DNA of 64,000 bases from IDS-8 sp040902105 (GTDB lineage Bacteria > Pseudomonadota > Gammaproteobacteria > Steroidobacterales > Woeseiaceae). The stretch is from assembly GCA_040902105.1 (NCBI GenBank), contig JBBDXW010000071.1:178636-242635 (forward strand), given 5' to 3'. A program made the position numbers and the translations under genes. Shown in pieces: positions 7,049 through 15,787 of the stretch; position 1 is the stretch's first letter, and each line of letters starts with the position of its first letter. The notes below the pieces were generated by a model. That model made no database searches. It was not told the origin of the DNA and worked only from the letters and a program-made list of their open reading frames with translations.

Positions 7049-7777
7049 ATGCGGCTATCCGATTTCATCGACGAGTCCAACCACGCGGACTCGACGGATG
7101 CAATTTGCGCTCTCATGGAGCGCGCCGCGGGCGACCTGGGTTTCGACAGGTATGCTTATTGCGCACTGACAGGTCACGACCGCTACGATGCCGGAGGCAA
7201 TCCGGCGCCTGCCGTAGCGCACAATTTTCCCGCGTCCTGGATCGACTATTACTTCGAACACGATTATCAGCGCAAGGACCCCGTCGTACTGCTTGCGCCC
7301 CAATTCGAACGGCCGTTTCTCTGGAGCTGGCTGGGCAAGGCGTTCAACCTGGACCGGGCGCAGGACACGCTCATGCAGCAGGCCGGCGAGTCCGGACTCA
7401 AAGACGGTGTCGGCGTTCCGCTGCACGGTCCACGGGGCGACGTATGCCTGGTCACCTTTGCCGCCGGCGACGGTCATCCCGATCCTCGTGCCGAACTGCC
7501 GAAACTGGACGTCCTCGCAGCACAATTTCATTCGGCGTACAGCGCAGTCGGCCGGTCCGAAAACGATCCTCGCACCGCCGCGGTCCTTTCCATGAGGGAA
7601 CGCGATTGCCTTCAGTGGATCGCACGCGGCAAGTCTTCGTGGGATATCGGCAAGATCCTGAGCATCAGCGAAAACACCGTCAACTTTCACGTCAAGAACG
7701 CTCTTCACAAACTCGATTCGAACACGCGCACTCTGGCAGTGGTCAAGGCGATTCGGTACGGATTCATCGGTCTGTAG
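7049..7777 (+). CDS. luxR: LuxR-family acyl-homoserine-lactone-responsive regulator
   Basis: Predicted 242-residue LuxR-type receptor. The N-terminal autoinducer-binding domain keeps the residues that contact acyl-homoserine lactones in characterised members: W64 and Y68 (in SWIDYYFEHD), D77-P78 and W94 with the downstream Gly. The C-terminal LuxR HTH spans about residues 175-240 (LSMRERDCLQWIARGKSS, then NTVNFHVKNALHKL). The adjacent LuxI synthase makes it part of a complete quorum-sensing pair rather than an orphan. A GGGGA sequence nine bases before ATG 7049 is an acceptable ribosome-binding site. Three nearby lux-box-like sites are its likely targets. Confidence 0.93.
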   Translation: MRLSDFIDESNHADSTDAICALMERAAGDLGFDRYAYCALTGHDRYDAGGNPAPAVAHNFPASWIDYYFEHDYQRKDPVVLLAPQFERPFLWSWLGKAFNLDRAQDTLMQQAGESGLKDGVGVPLHGPRGDVCLVTFAAGDGHPDPRAELPKLDVLAAQFHSAYSAVGRSENDPRTAAVLSMRERDCLQWIARGKSSWDIGKILSISENTVNFHVKNALHKLDSNTRTLAVVKAIRYGFIGL

Positions 7778-7788
7778 TCCGACTCCCC

Positions 7789-7804
7789 ACCTGATCTGAT
7801 AGGT
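7789..7804 (+). promoter_or_regulatory. Lux box of luxI
   Basis: ACCTGATCTGATAGGT is a 16-bp imperfect dyad. Its centre (7796.5) lies about 42 bp upstream of the start expected from the -10-like TTTATT at 7826-7831, exactly the class II LuxR-activation geometry. It implies positive autoregulation of the synthase. Confidence 0.6.
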
Positions 7805-7825
7805 GTGCCGGCAGGCCGATCGTGG

Positions 7826-7831
7826 TTTATT
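7826..7831 (+). promoter_or_regulatory. Candidate -10 box of luxI
   Basis: TTTATT lies downstream of the lux box with no good -35, as expected where LuxR replaces -35 contacts. Transcription would begin near 7838, about 27 nt before the GTG start. Confidence 0.35.
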
Positions 7832-7864
7832 GACTCCGTGCCAGCGACCTGCCGGAGTTTGAAA

Positions 7865-8485
7865 GTGACCGTCGTTTGCCTGAGTTGGGAAACCGCCCAC
7901 CTGCACGGCGAGACCTGGATATCGCATCATCGCCTGCGATACCGCCTGTTTGTCGAACGCCAGGCGTGGGAGGTGCCCTCATACAAGGGTATGGAGCACG
8001 ATGAGTTCGATACACCTGCCGCCCAGTACCTTCTGTGGGTCGACGAAACAGACGACGCACGAGGCGTGGCGCGGTTACTGCCTACCGTGCGACCCTATAT
8101 GCTGAAGAAACTATGGCCGGACCTGATTGCCGGTGAACTGCCGCAATCCGATTATGTATGGGAAGCTACCCGCTTCGGCTGCGATCAGTCTCTCAGTCAG
8201 TCGACACGACGCAAGGCAGTCGCCGAGATGCTCTGCGCCATGCAGGAATTCGGCATGATGCACGGCATCGAGCTTTATCTCGCCGTGATGCCGCTCAGGC
8301 TGTTGCAGCGCGTGGTCATGAAAGCAGGCTGCCAGGTGGCGGTTCTCGGGCCGGCGCGGTTGATCGGGCGCTTTCCGACCGTCGCCGCCTATCTGACCGT
8401 TTCCGCCGATGTGCTCGATGAGTTGCGGCGTCGGGCGGCTATCGGCGGGCCTGTGTTACGTAACGATGTCCCTATTGCAGCCTGA
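7865..8485 (+). CDS. luxI: LuxI-family acyl-homoserine-lactone synthase
   Basis: Predicted 206-residue autoinducer synthase. Family-invariant positions are present: R25, F29, W35, D46, D49 and R70, the segment RLLPTVRPYML and a later WEATRFGCD block (equivalent to the conserved E and R of the family). The enzyme joins an acyl chain to S-adenosylmethionine; the chain length cannot be read here. GTG 7865 is preferred over an earlier GTG at 7805 because GGAG lies seven bases upstream, because the longer form would start inside the lux box region, and because 206 residues fits the family. The stop overlaps the ATG of the next small gene (TGATG), so translation is probably coupled. Confidence 0.93.
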   Translation: MTVVCLSWETAHLHGETWISHHRLRYRLFVERQAWEVPSYKGMEHDEFDTPAAQYLLWVDETDDARGVARLLPTVRPYMLKKLWPDLIAGELPQSDYVWEATRFGCDQSLSQSTRRKAVAEMLCAMQEFGMMHGIELYLAVMPLRLLQRVVMKAGCQVAVLGPARLIGRFPTVAAYLTVSADVLDELRRRAAIGGPVLRNDVPIAA

Positions 8486-8697
8486 TGGAATACGACAATC
8501 GCAAAGCGGATTCCGACAGTCTTCGAGAAACCCCTGAGGAAGCGGCACACGCAATCGCGAGTGCACTGGAATTTTTGCGGAACGAGCCGGCGGCAATCGG
8601 AATCCGCGACGTCGGTATTCTGATCGGGTTCGCGCGCGACGGAAGCATGACGACTATTCGACCGCAGCCAGGTTCCCGGAACGTCACTGATCCATAG
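8485..8697 (+). CDS. Small protein translationally coupled to luxI
   Basis: Predicted 70-residue soluble protein whose ATG shares one base with the luxI stop (TGATG). It is rich in Glu/Ala in an N-terminal helical stretch (about residues 15-35, TPEEAAHAIASALEFL), followed by a short GIRDVGILIGFARDGS segment. There is no signal peptide, membrane span or metal motif. I do not recognise the family. The tight coupling suggests a function linked to autoinducer synthesis or its regulation, but nothing in the sequence shows which. A near-perfect hairpin (CCCTTCGAA / TTCGGAAGGG, about 8707-8731) follows, without a T run. Confidence 0.65.
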   Translation: MEYDNRKADSDSLRETPEEAAHAIASALEFLRNEPAAIGIRDVGILIGFARDGSMTTIRPQPGSRNVTDP

Positions 8698-8854
8698 ACG
8701 ACTTGACCCTTCGAATTACCGTTCGGAAGGGCAACGTCATGACAGGTAGTTTGGAGTGGCCTTTGCGTCCCGCGAGGAAGTGGCTATAGGGAACCGTTTC
8801 ACCGGTCGCTAGCATCGTCAGAGGGAACACTCACGCAGAGAGGAGCAACAATTC

Positions 8855-9358
8855 ATGCACAGCCGAACTGGCGGCGACGCCGACCTGACGCGCCGAACCT
8901 TGCTGGCGATGGCCGCGATGGCGCCGACGCTGGCTGCGGGGATGACGGGCGCCGCGGAATCGGCACCGACCGGGACGGCCGAACTGCCGCGCGATCTCGC
9001 TAAAGCGGTGAACGACTACGACCAGGCGACTTTACGCGGCGACATTGCGGCACTCGGGGACCTTGTCGCCGAAGACTATGTGCTCGTGAACTCTGACGCG
9101 TCGGTGCAGAACAAACAGCAGTACCTCGCCGATTTCAACTTACCGGGGTTCAGGATCGATCCCTACGTGATGGAGGAACCGGTGCTGAAAGTGTGGGGCA
9201 ACACCGCCCTGACGGGAGGGCTCTTGCACCTGAGCTGGACGCAGGATGGCCGGCATCAGAGGCGCCTGCTGCGCATCGTCCACATCTGGGCCAGGTACGA
9301 CGGTCATTGGCGGATGACGTACACGCAACTCACGCGCGCCCCCAGAGGGCCGAATTGA
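8855..9358 (+). CDS. Exported SnoaL/DUF4440-like protein
   Basis: Predicted 167-residue protein with an N-terminal Tat-like signal (TRRTLLAMAAMAPTLAAG) and a C-terminal NTF2-fold domain of the DUF4440/SnoaL-like type (DYDQATLRGDIAALGDLVAEDYVLVN, later HIWARYDGHWRMTYTQLTR). Such domains bind small molecules or act as isomerases or dehydratases; no catalytic residues can be assigned. AGGAG about nine bases before ATG 8855 supports the start. It is a monocistronic-looking gene between the quorum-sensing locus and an SDR gene. Confidence 0.75.
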   Translation: MHSRTGGDADLTRRTLLAMAAMAPTLAAGMTGAAESAPTGTAELPRDLAKAVNDYDQATLRGDIAALGDLVAEDYVLVNSDASVQNKQQYLADFNLPGFRIDPYVMEEPVLKVWGNTALTGGLLHLSWTQDGRHQRRLLRIVHIWARYDGHWRMTYTQLTRAPRGPN

Positions 9359-9512
9359 GGGGTACACCAGGCGTTGTCCGGAGCAGGATACGGGGGCGAC
9401 ATCCAGCCGATTGGGGCGCGGGTCAGGATCACGAGCATTCGTCGCTCGTTGGAGACGCTTACTCGCGAACGAAATCATCTGCTACTCTTAGGGGATCAAT
9501 CAGTCGCGGCAG

Positions 9513-10601
9513 GTGGTTATGCGAATACTCGTTACTGGGGCCAGCGGTTTCCTTGGCCGACACTTCGTTCAGCACGCGACGGCCGCAGGCCACGAGATCG
9601 TCGCACTGCAGCGAAAGCCGGCAAGCGGCTCACCTGCGCCAACCCATCGCGCTGGCGTGACCGTGCGGTATGCGGACCTACTCGATCGCGACGCGATCTA
9701 CGCGGCGGTCGCCGATGCCGATTGCGTATGTCACTTAGCGGCTGCGTTCAGGGAAGCGCACGCCACCGATGACTATTTCCATCGCGTGAACGTCGAAGGT
9801 ACGGCCACCGTCATGGCCGCTGCGCATGCCGCCGGCGTCAAGCGCTTCGTGTTCTGCAGCACGGCCGGAATCTATGGCAAGCGCGTCCCCGGTTTGATCG
9901 ACGAAACCCGTCAACCGCAGCCCTGGAACAGTTACGAGCGGAGCAAGGTTGCGGCCGAAGAAGAAGTGCGGCGCAGCGCGGCGGCGTACGGCATGGAGTA
10001 CGTCATTTTGCGGCCGAGCTCCATTTACGGCCCTGGCGACCGACGGCTGGCCAAACTCTACCGGAACGCGGCTCGCGGACGTTTTCCGCTGTTCGGGCGC
10101 GGCGAAGGCCGGCGCCACATGGTGTATGTGCGCGACCTTGCCGAAGCATTTCTGCGAGCCTGCGCTCTCCCGGCCGCAGCGAACCGCGAAATGATTGTCG
10201 CCGGACCCAAAGCCGTACCACTGCACGAGATATTGCGGACCCTGGCCGAGCTTTCGAACCGGCGGAGCAGCGGTCCACAGCTGCCACTCAAGGCCATGGT
10301 CCTGCTCGCCGGTATAACGGAAGACGTTTGCCGCCTGCTGAAGGTCAGGGCGCCGCTCCACCGGCGCCGTATGGATTTCTACCTCAACGATGCCGAATAC
10401 GACTGCCGCCGCGCCGAGGAAGTGCTCGCGTGGAAGCCCAAAGTCTCCCTGCGCGAAGGACTCCAAACGACCTTGAGCGCCGAACGAAAATCCATGGTCA
10501 CTTCCTCTACCGTGACAATTCGCGGCTTCGTCTGGCTAGCCAATCTTGTCGTCGCGCGAGAAGCGCTCGAGACGGCGCAAATCGCCTATATCTTTCTCTG
10601 A
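9513..10601 (+). CDS. Extended SDR, NAD(P)-dependent epimerase/dehydratase
   Basis: Predicted 362-residue extended short-chain dehydrogenase. The Rossmann motif TGASGFLG lies near the N-terminus, the catalytic YxxxK is seen as SYERSKVAAEE with a preceding CSTAGIYG, and the substrate segment RPSSIYGPGD follows. Family members act on nucleotide sugars, steroids or dihydroflavonols; the substrate here is not evident. The start is GTG 9513 or ATG 9519, because the AGGTGG sequence overlaps both. The last roughly 40 residues extend beyond the usual domain and are less conserved in appearance. Confidence 0.8.
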   Translation: MVMRILVTGASGFLGRHFVQHATAAGHEIVALQRKPASGSPAPTHRAGVTVRYADLLDRDAIYAAVADADCVCHLAAAFREAHATDDYFHRVNVEGTATVMAAAHAAGVKRFVFCSTAGIYGKRVPGLIDETRQPQPWNSYERSKVAAEEEVRRSAAAYGMEYVILRPSSIYGPGDRRLAKLYRNAARGRFPLFGRGEGRRHMVYVRDLAEAFLRACALPAAANREMIVAGPKAVPLHEILRTLAELSNRRSSGPQLPLKAMVLLAGITEDVCRLLKVRAPLHRRRMDFYLNDAEYDCRRAEEVLAWKPKVSLREGLQTTLSAERKSMVTSSTVTIRGFVWLANLVVAREALETAQIAYIFL

Positions 10602-10736
10602 CGCAGGGCTAAACGGCTGCCTCGGGCGACGCAGACCTTCCTCCGGTCGCCCGCCGCATCGACGTCGTGGCCACTCACGTCCCCCGGACGGTAACCGCAC
10701 GCGGCACCGCCGGCCGAACAGGATAGCTCAACGCGA

Positions 10737-13172
10737 TCAGGTAACGGGGCTGTCCGGCAGGGGTGTGGCGACCAGGCGGTCGATCTCCACGGCCAGCGCC
10801 ACGGCATCGTTGCTGAAGTAATGCGTGTGACCGCCGGCGCCCAGGCAGAATTCCGTGCGATCGCCGGCACGCCGGGCCTGCACGGTCCCGTCGGGCCCGA
10901 CCGCGGCAACGGCGAAGCGCGCCTTATCGTCATCCGGCGTCCAGATGAAGCGGCCTACGTAATCTCCTGAGCGGCAGGCGTTGACCCATTCGCTCGCGCC
11001 GAGCTCTGCGGCGGCCGGCGCGGCATCCGCGAAGGCGGACTCGCGCGGGCCGACCCACGGGTAGAGGAGCGGAAAGCGCTCGGCGTACAGGTCGCGCAGC
11101 GGCGAACCCACGGTGACCAGCGCGACCGGCATCCCGCCGACGAGGCTCTGCAGACGGCCCTGGCTTTGCAGGTAGCGCAGCAAGTCGGCACTGATCACGG
11201 TGCCCTGGCTGTGTGCAACGATCACGATGCGTGCGTAGCGCCGCTCGCGCAAGTAGGCGAGCAGCGAGGCGTATCGCGAGTAGATGCGCCCTCGCGGCGG
11301 CTGCCGGTTGGGCGGATCGCCGAAGTAGTTGTCGATATCCAGCACGGCGTCGAGCGCAACGCGCAGCCGGCCGAAGGTCTGCGTGAAGCGCGAGCCGAGC
11401 GCCACGATCGTCATCGCGCCTCCCGCGAGCCACTTGCCTGAGGCGACCAGGGTTTCGCCTTCGAAGATTGCCAGCAGGCCGGCGAGCCAGACGACAAGAT
11501 ATTCCCCATCGCCGCTCGTGAACGCGAACTGCTGCAGCACGAACGCAAGGTAGACAACGCCGCCCGCAATGGCGCCCACCGGCACGAGCGACTTGAACGC
11601 TGTTCCCAGCGCCCGGACGCCCCCACCCAGCCAGTTCCCGAGGCGCTGCGCCCATTCATCCCTTTCTTTTACATCGAGATTCCGGCTTGGCGAAATCTCC
11701 TCCATCAGCGAGGGCAGCAGCACCAGCAGGGCCGCCGCAACGAGCAGTGTGAAGGCAAGCACGAGGGGCGTGAAAAACCCGCCGAGGGTCTGCACGCGGT
11801 CCTCGAGGAAGATCTCGACCGACCGATACGTACCACGGAAAACGTTCGGCAGGTAAAACAGATCTTTCGGCACCGCCCGGCCCGCGACGAAGCTCACTAC
11901 GGACCACAGCACGAGGCTCAGCACCGCGAAAAACCCGCTCGAGCCGATGACGGTCAGCCGCGCGGTGTGAAGCGACGCCCGGGTGGCCCGGTCGCACCCG
12001 CGGCCAAGCCACCATCCCAGCAACAGTGCGACGATCTGGACCACAACGAAGATCGCCCACACCAGCAACACCGCCGCGAGCAGCCATTCGCCCACGTTGA
12101 GCGCCGCGGTAATCATCCATTCGCCTTGCGTGCTGACGCTCGGCAACAGCAGCACGCCGTCGACGCAAAGTGAGACGACACTCGCCAGCACCACCAGGCG
12201 GCCGAGGACGCGCACGCCCTGCGTGACGCCGGAATAACGCTCGACGAGATACCAGCCGAGCAGCGCGACGGCCAACGCGCCGGCCCCGAAATACATCAGG
12301 TGCATCCAGGTGTCGGCGATGAGCGCGAAAAGCGCCGCGGCCATGCTGGCGAGCGACGCGGCCAACAGGAGCAACAGCAACGCCCATCGCCGAGGGCCCG
12401 GCGTTACGCGCAACCACGCGAGCGCTGCCATGGCTGTCAGCACGACCGACCCGAGCGCGAACGCGGCGGCAAGCAGCTGGCCCCGCAGTTCGGGGGCGAC
12501 CAGCGCCACCGCGCCGAATACGACCATCAGCAGCATCGCAAGCTGAAGCAGCGCGGCGGGCGCCTTCATCAGCCACGCCATCCAGGCGTGAAGCCGCTGC
12601 AAAGCGCGCCAGGCTCCGCCGCCGTTCGCGCTGAGCGCCACCTGGTCGACCACGTCGGCCGCGAGCGTGCTCAGGTGGAAGAAGAGCTGGTACGTCGACC
12701 AAAGCACGCGCAGGCCGCCCGCGCCGAGGCGCGACAGATCGGCCCAGTACATCTCGTAGATATCCACCGCCCGGTCGTCAGCGCGGCGGCGCAGGGAGAT
12801 GCGGGTGGACTCGTAAAGCGCATCGTCTTCCGGCAGCACCAGCCGGTCGAGCAGGTAGTCGTTCAGTGCGATGCCGAGATCCGGAGGCTCCGGATCATGA
12901 CGCTTCAGCTCTTGCCCGGGCTGCTGCGCCTGATAGAAGCCGCTCGGCGCTCCCGGCTGCCGCCGCGCTGTCTGCTCTGCATGCGGTTGGAGACCGTCTC
13001 CCGGCTCGAGCTTCTCGACCGGCACCAGCACTTCATGAATCTCGCCCTGCACATAGCGCGGCGCGCGATCCGCGCCGTGGCAAAGCAGCCGCGCCACCTC
13101 CCGCACCGTCTGCCCGGGACGCTGATTGGCAATGCCGTGCACCACGACGACAGCGACGCGATCGGATGTCAT
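10737..13172 (-). CDS. Large multi-spanning membrane protein with split alpha/beta-hydrolase domain
   Basis: Predicted 811-residue protein. The N-terminus begins with a lipase-like strand and oxyanion motif (VAVVVVHGIANQ, about residues 6-17). A long central region (about 190-600) contains roughly ten hydrophobic spans. The nucleophile elbow IVIVAHSQGT follows near residue 665, with a C-terminal GGHTHYFS that could supply the catalytic His. Thus the hydrolase fold appears interrupted by a membrane bundle. The substrate is unknown; a lipid esterase or signalling hydrolase is possible. ATG 13172 opens the frame. No operon partner is obvious. Confidence 0.75.
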   Translation of the reverse strand: MTSDRVAVVVVHGIANQRPGQTVREVARLLCHGADRAPRYVQGEIHEVLVPVEKLEPGDGLQPHAEQTARRQPGAPSGFYQAQQPGQELKRHDPEPPDLGIALNDYLLDRLVLPEDDALYESTRISLRRRADDRAVDIYEMYWADLSRLGAGGLRVLWSTYQLFFHLSTLAADVVDQVALSANGGGAWRALQRLHAWMAWLMKAPAALLQLAMLLMVVFGAVALVAPELRGQLLAAAFALGSVVLTAMAALAWLRVTPGPRRWALLLLLLAASLASMAAALFALIADTWMHLMYFGAGALAVALLGWYLVERYSGVTQGVRVLGRLVVLASVVSLCVDGVLLLPSVSTQGEWMITAALNVGEWLLAAVLLVWAIFVVVQIVALLLGWWLGRGCDRATRASLHTARLTVIGSSGFFAVLSLVLWSVVSFVAGRAVPKDLFYLPNVFRGTYRSVEIFLEDRVQTLGGFFTPLVLAFTLLVAAALLVLLPSLMEEISPSRNLDVKERDEWAQRLGNWLGGGVRALGTAFKSLVPVGAIAGGVVYLAFVLQQFAFTSGDGEYLVVWLAGLLAIFEGETLVASGKWLAGGAMTIVALGSRFTQTFGRLRVALDAVLDIDNYFGDPPNRQPPRGRIYSRYASLLAYLRERRYARIVIVAHSQGTVISADLLRYLQSQGRLQSLVGGMPVALVTVGSPLRDLYAERFPLLYPWVGPRESAFADAAPAAAELGASEWVNACRSGDYVGRFIWTPDDDKARFAVAAVGPDGTVQARRAGDRTEFCLGAGGHTHYFSNDAVALAVEIDRLVATPLPDSPVT

Positions 13173-13401
13173 GAGTTCGGCGCTCGATATTAGCCGGAGG
13201 CTGGGGTATTAACCGACGAGCACGATGCCGTCACCAGTTGAGTTGTCTCCGGCTTGACAATAGCATCGCAAGCGACAGAAAGGTCTGTGGTAGTGACAAA
13301 TGAGTGACGGAATTGAGTCGCACATGCAGTCGCGATCGGCTGCATGCTCCCGGGCCCTTCGCCCACCTTCAGGTGTACCCCCGATTTCGGGGCACGTTTG
13401 A

Positions 13402-14523
13402 TCAAGGGCGCCGAGTGACCCCCGCGCCGACCTGCCCGGCAAGGAAACGGGCCTGTAGATCCAATGCTTCCTCGGCCTCCGGCAGCCCGGGCTGCGTCCA
13501 GTGCTCGTGCGGCATGGCGTCGAACACGACCAGCTCTGCCGGCACGCCGGCGCGCAGCAGCGCGCGGTGAAAATTCGCCGTGGCGCTGAGGAAGAAATCG
13601 CGTGTCCCGGTCATGAGGAGCGTGGGCGGGAATCCCTCGAGGTCGGCGAAGAGCGGCGACATCACGGGATCGGTGAGGCTGTGGTCCCCCAGGTAGGCCT
13701 GCGCCTGCACGGCGACCGGCGCCACGACGGGAGCGAGGCCGCCCATACTGAAGAACGCCTCGGAATCGCCGGGACGGGAGAAGTCCGCGGTACCCGAGAA
13801 GAATCCGAGCGCCGCAGGCAGCGGCAGGCCGAGCTGCCGGGCGCGCACAGAGGCCTGCGCAGTCAGCACCGCGCCGGCGGAGGAGCCGAAAAGCGCGAGG
13901 TGGCGCGGCTGGTAGGTCTTCAGCAGCTCGCGGTAGACGGCGATCGTGTCGTCGACCGCGGCGGGGTAGGGATGCTCGGGGGCGAGGCGGTAGTCGATAG
14001 CCAGCACCGGCAGACCGGTGCGGTGCGCTATCTGAAGCGCCTCGATGATCGATCCCTTGCCGCGGATGAACGCGCCGCTGTGCACGTTGATCAGCAGCCG
14101 CTCCGCGGCGTGCGGCGACTTCTCTGCCGGCGTCACGAGCGCGACCGGCACGCCCGCCATCGTGTTGCGCTCCACGCTGACAGGATGCGTCTCCAACAGC
14201 TTTCTCGTCAGCCGTTCCTGCTGCTCCTCGCTTATGGCGCGCAACTCCGGTATCGGCAGCGTGAGCCCCTGCGTCGGATCGCCGGCCGCGGCGGCCGCGC
14301 GCAGCATCTGCTGTGCATCGGCGCTGATGCCCGGCGGGATCGGCACGGTGAGGTGCACGATCTTCGCCGTGCCATCGGGCGCAAAGGTGACGGCCGGTTG
14401 TGGCGCACCGGCCTGGCTTTCCGGCGTTGTCCCCTTGTCGCAGGCTTGCTGCGCCCTGCTCTGAGTGGTAAAGAAAAACAGCAGCGACATTGTGACGATC
14501 AGGAGTCTTCCGCATCGCAACAT
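13402..14523 (-). CDS. Exported alpha/beta-hydrolase esterase (hormone-sensitive-lipase family)
   Basis: Predicted 373-residue esterase with a signal peptide (LLIVTMSLLFFFTTQSRAQQ). Hormone-sensitive-lipase features are an oxyanion segment HSGAF (variant of HGGGF), nucleophile elbow GSSAG, acid in LMTGTRDFF and His in DAMPHEHW. It should hydrolyse small acyl esters or lactones in the periplasm. ATG 14523, directly before the signal peptide, is preferred over a start 20 codons upstream (14583). It is divergent from the downstream AraC regulator, which may control it. Confidence 0.82.
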   Translation of the reverse strand: MLRCGRLLIVTMSLLFFFTTQSRAQQACDKGTTPESQAGAPQPAVTFAPDGTAKIVHLTVPIPPGISADAQQMLRAAAAAGDPTQGLTLPIPELRAISEEQQERLTRKLLETHPVSVERNTMAGVPVALVTPAEKSPHAAERLLINVHSGAFIRGKGSIIEALQIAHRTGLPVLAIDYRLAPEHPYPAAVDDTIAVYRELLKTYQPRHLALFGSSAGAVLTAQASVRARQLGLPLPAALGFFSGTADFSRPGDSEAFFSMGGLAPVVAPVAVQAQAYLGDHSLTDPVMSPLFADLEGFPPTLLMTGTRDFFLSATANFHRALLRAGVPAELVVFDAMPHEHWTQPGLPEAEEALDLQARFLAGQVGAGVTRRP

Positions 14524-14684
14524 GAGAGTATTGCCCCGTACAATCCAGTGAGTCAGGTGGATAAAAATTATCGCAGGCGGCACCCGGGTTAACTATGCTC
14601 GCAACGCAGACACTATGTGGATCGCGAAGTGCATCGCTTGTCGCTGGCGGGATGGCGTGACCCACGCCGACTTCTGGATCAGGA

Positions 14685-15698
14685 ATGACGCCCTCAAGCC
14701 ATAACGGCCCCGACTTCCTCAGTGGTTTCTTTGTGAACCACAGCTTGTTCCATTCGACGAACGTGGATGAAACGGTTCAGCGCTGCACCCGGGCGCTGGG
14801 ATCCCACCGCATGCGCATGCAAGGGGCCGGCAACGAGCTGAACTCGTCATTCAACGGCGTCGTCTGCGACGACTTTGCCATCGTGCGCCTTTGCCATGGC
14901 TTTCCCGTGACCATTGAACCGCAAGTCACCGATGAATACATCGTGCACCACAAACTGTCCGGAAGCGGGTTCTTGCAGGACGGCGAAACCGGTATCGAGA
15001 TGACCTCGGGTGTCATTACCGTGACGTCACCGGGCCAGGAGACCCGGGTTGATATGGACTCCAGTTCGTTGAACGTCGTCGTCAGGCTGTCTCGAAAGAA
15101 AGTGCAGGGATACGTCCAGAACATGCTGCAACAGACCATCAAGCGGCCGGTCGTGTTCGACATGCGCATGGAGCCGCACGGGGCCATTGCCGCGGCCTGG
15201 GCCAACGCCGTGCGGCACATCTGCGATCAGTACGAGATTCTCGGCGGGACCCCGGGCATCGGTCCGAGGGTCGAGGCCGCGTTCGCGGAGTACATGATCG
15301 GCCTGCTGCTGCAGGTCCAGCCGCATAATTATTCATCGTGCCTGGCCCGGCAGAACGGAGTGCTTCCGCCCCATTACGTCAGGAAGGCACGGGACTATAT
15401 TCATGGCCATATTTCCGAGCACATTTCCCTCGCGACGCTGGCAAAAGCGACGGGCGTCAGCGCAAGGACACTGCAAACCGGCTTCAAGCGCTGTTTCGGG
15501 CAGTCGCCGATGGAATACCTGCGTGAGCAGCGCATTCAGTACGTTCATCAAGAGCTGATTTCCGCCGGCCCCGGCACCCGGGTGACCGATGTATTTATAA
15601 AGTTCGGCATCTACGACTTCGGGCGGTATGCACGCTTCTACAGGGAACGCTATGGCACTCTGCCGTCTGAACGGTTGAAGACCAGAAGGCTGATTTGA
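14685..15698 (+). CDS. AraC-family transcriptional regulator
   Basis: Predicted 337-residue regulator. The N-terminal roughly 200 residues resemble the AraC-binding-like (cupin-type) sensor domain, and the C-terminal double HTH lies at about 235-330 (ISLATLAKATGVSARTLQTGFKRCFGQSPMEYLREQRI, then RVTDVFIKFGIYDFGRYARFYRERYG). It lies between a divergent esterase gene and a co-directional FAD monooxygenase, its most likely target. The effector is probably an aromatic or related catabolic substrate, by analogy with the family; this is not shown by the sequence. Confidence 0.87.
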   Translation: MTPSSHNGPDFLSGFFVNHSLFHSTNVDETVQRCTRALGSHRMRMQGAGNELNSSFNGVVCDDFAIVRLCHGFPVTIEPQVTDEYIVHHKLSGSGFLQDGETGIEMTSGVITVTSPGQETRVDMDSSSLNVVVRLSRKKVQGYVQNMLQQTIKRPVVFDMRMEPHGAIAAAWANAVRHICDQYEILGGTPGIGPRVEAAFAEYMIGLLLQVQPHNYSSCLARQNGVLPPHYVRKARDYIHGHISEHISLATLAKATGVSARTLQTGFKRCFGQSPMEYLREQRIQYVHQELISAGPGTRVTDVFIKFGIYDFGRYARFYRERYGTLPSERLKTRRLI

Positions 15699-15787
15699 CC
15701 GGTGGGCGTCCGCCATTTCAGCCGACGATCGGATCAAGCGCGGTGCTGGCGCACCCGGATCGGCCGAACAACTGATGAGGAAAGCAT

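Noticed and set aside
8707..8731. Hairpin after the luxI operon as a terminator
   Set aside because: The stem is imperfect and there is no T run; listed only in passing under the small coupled protein.
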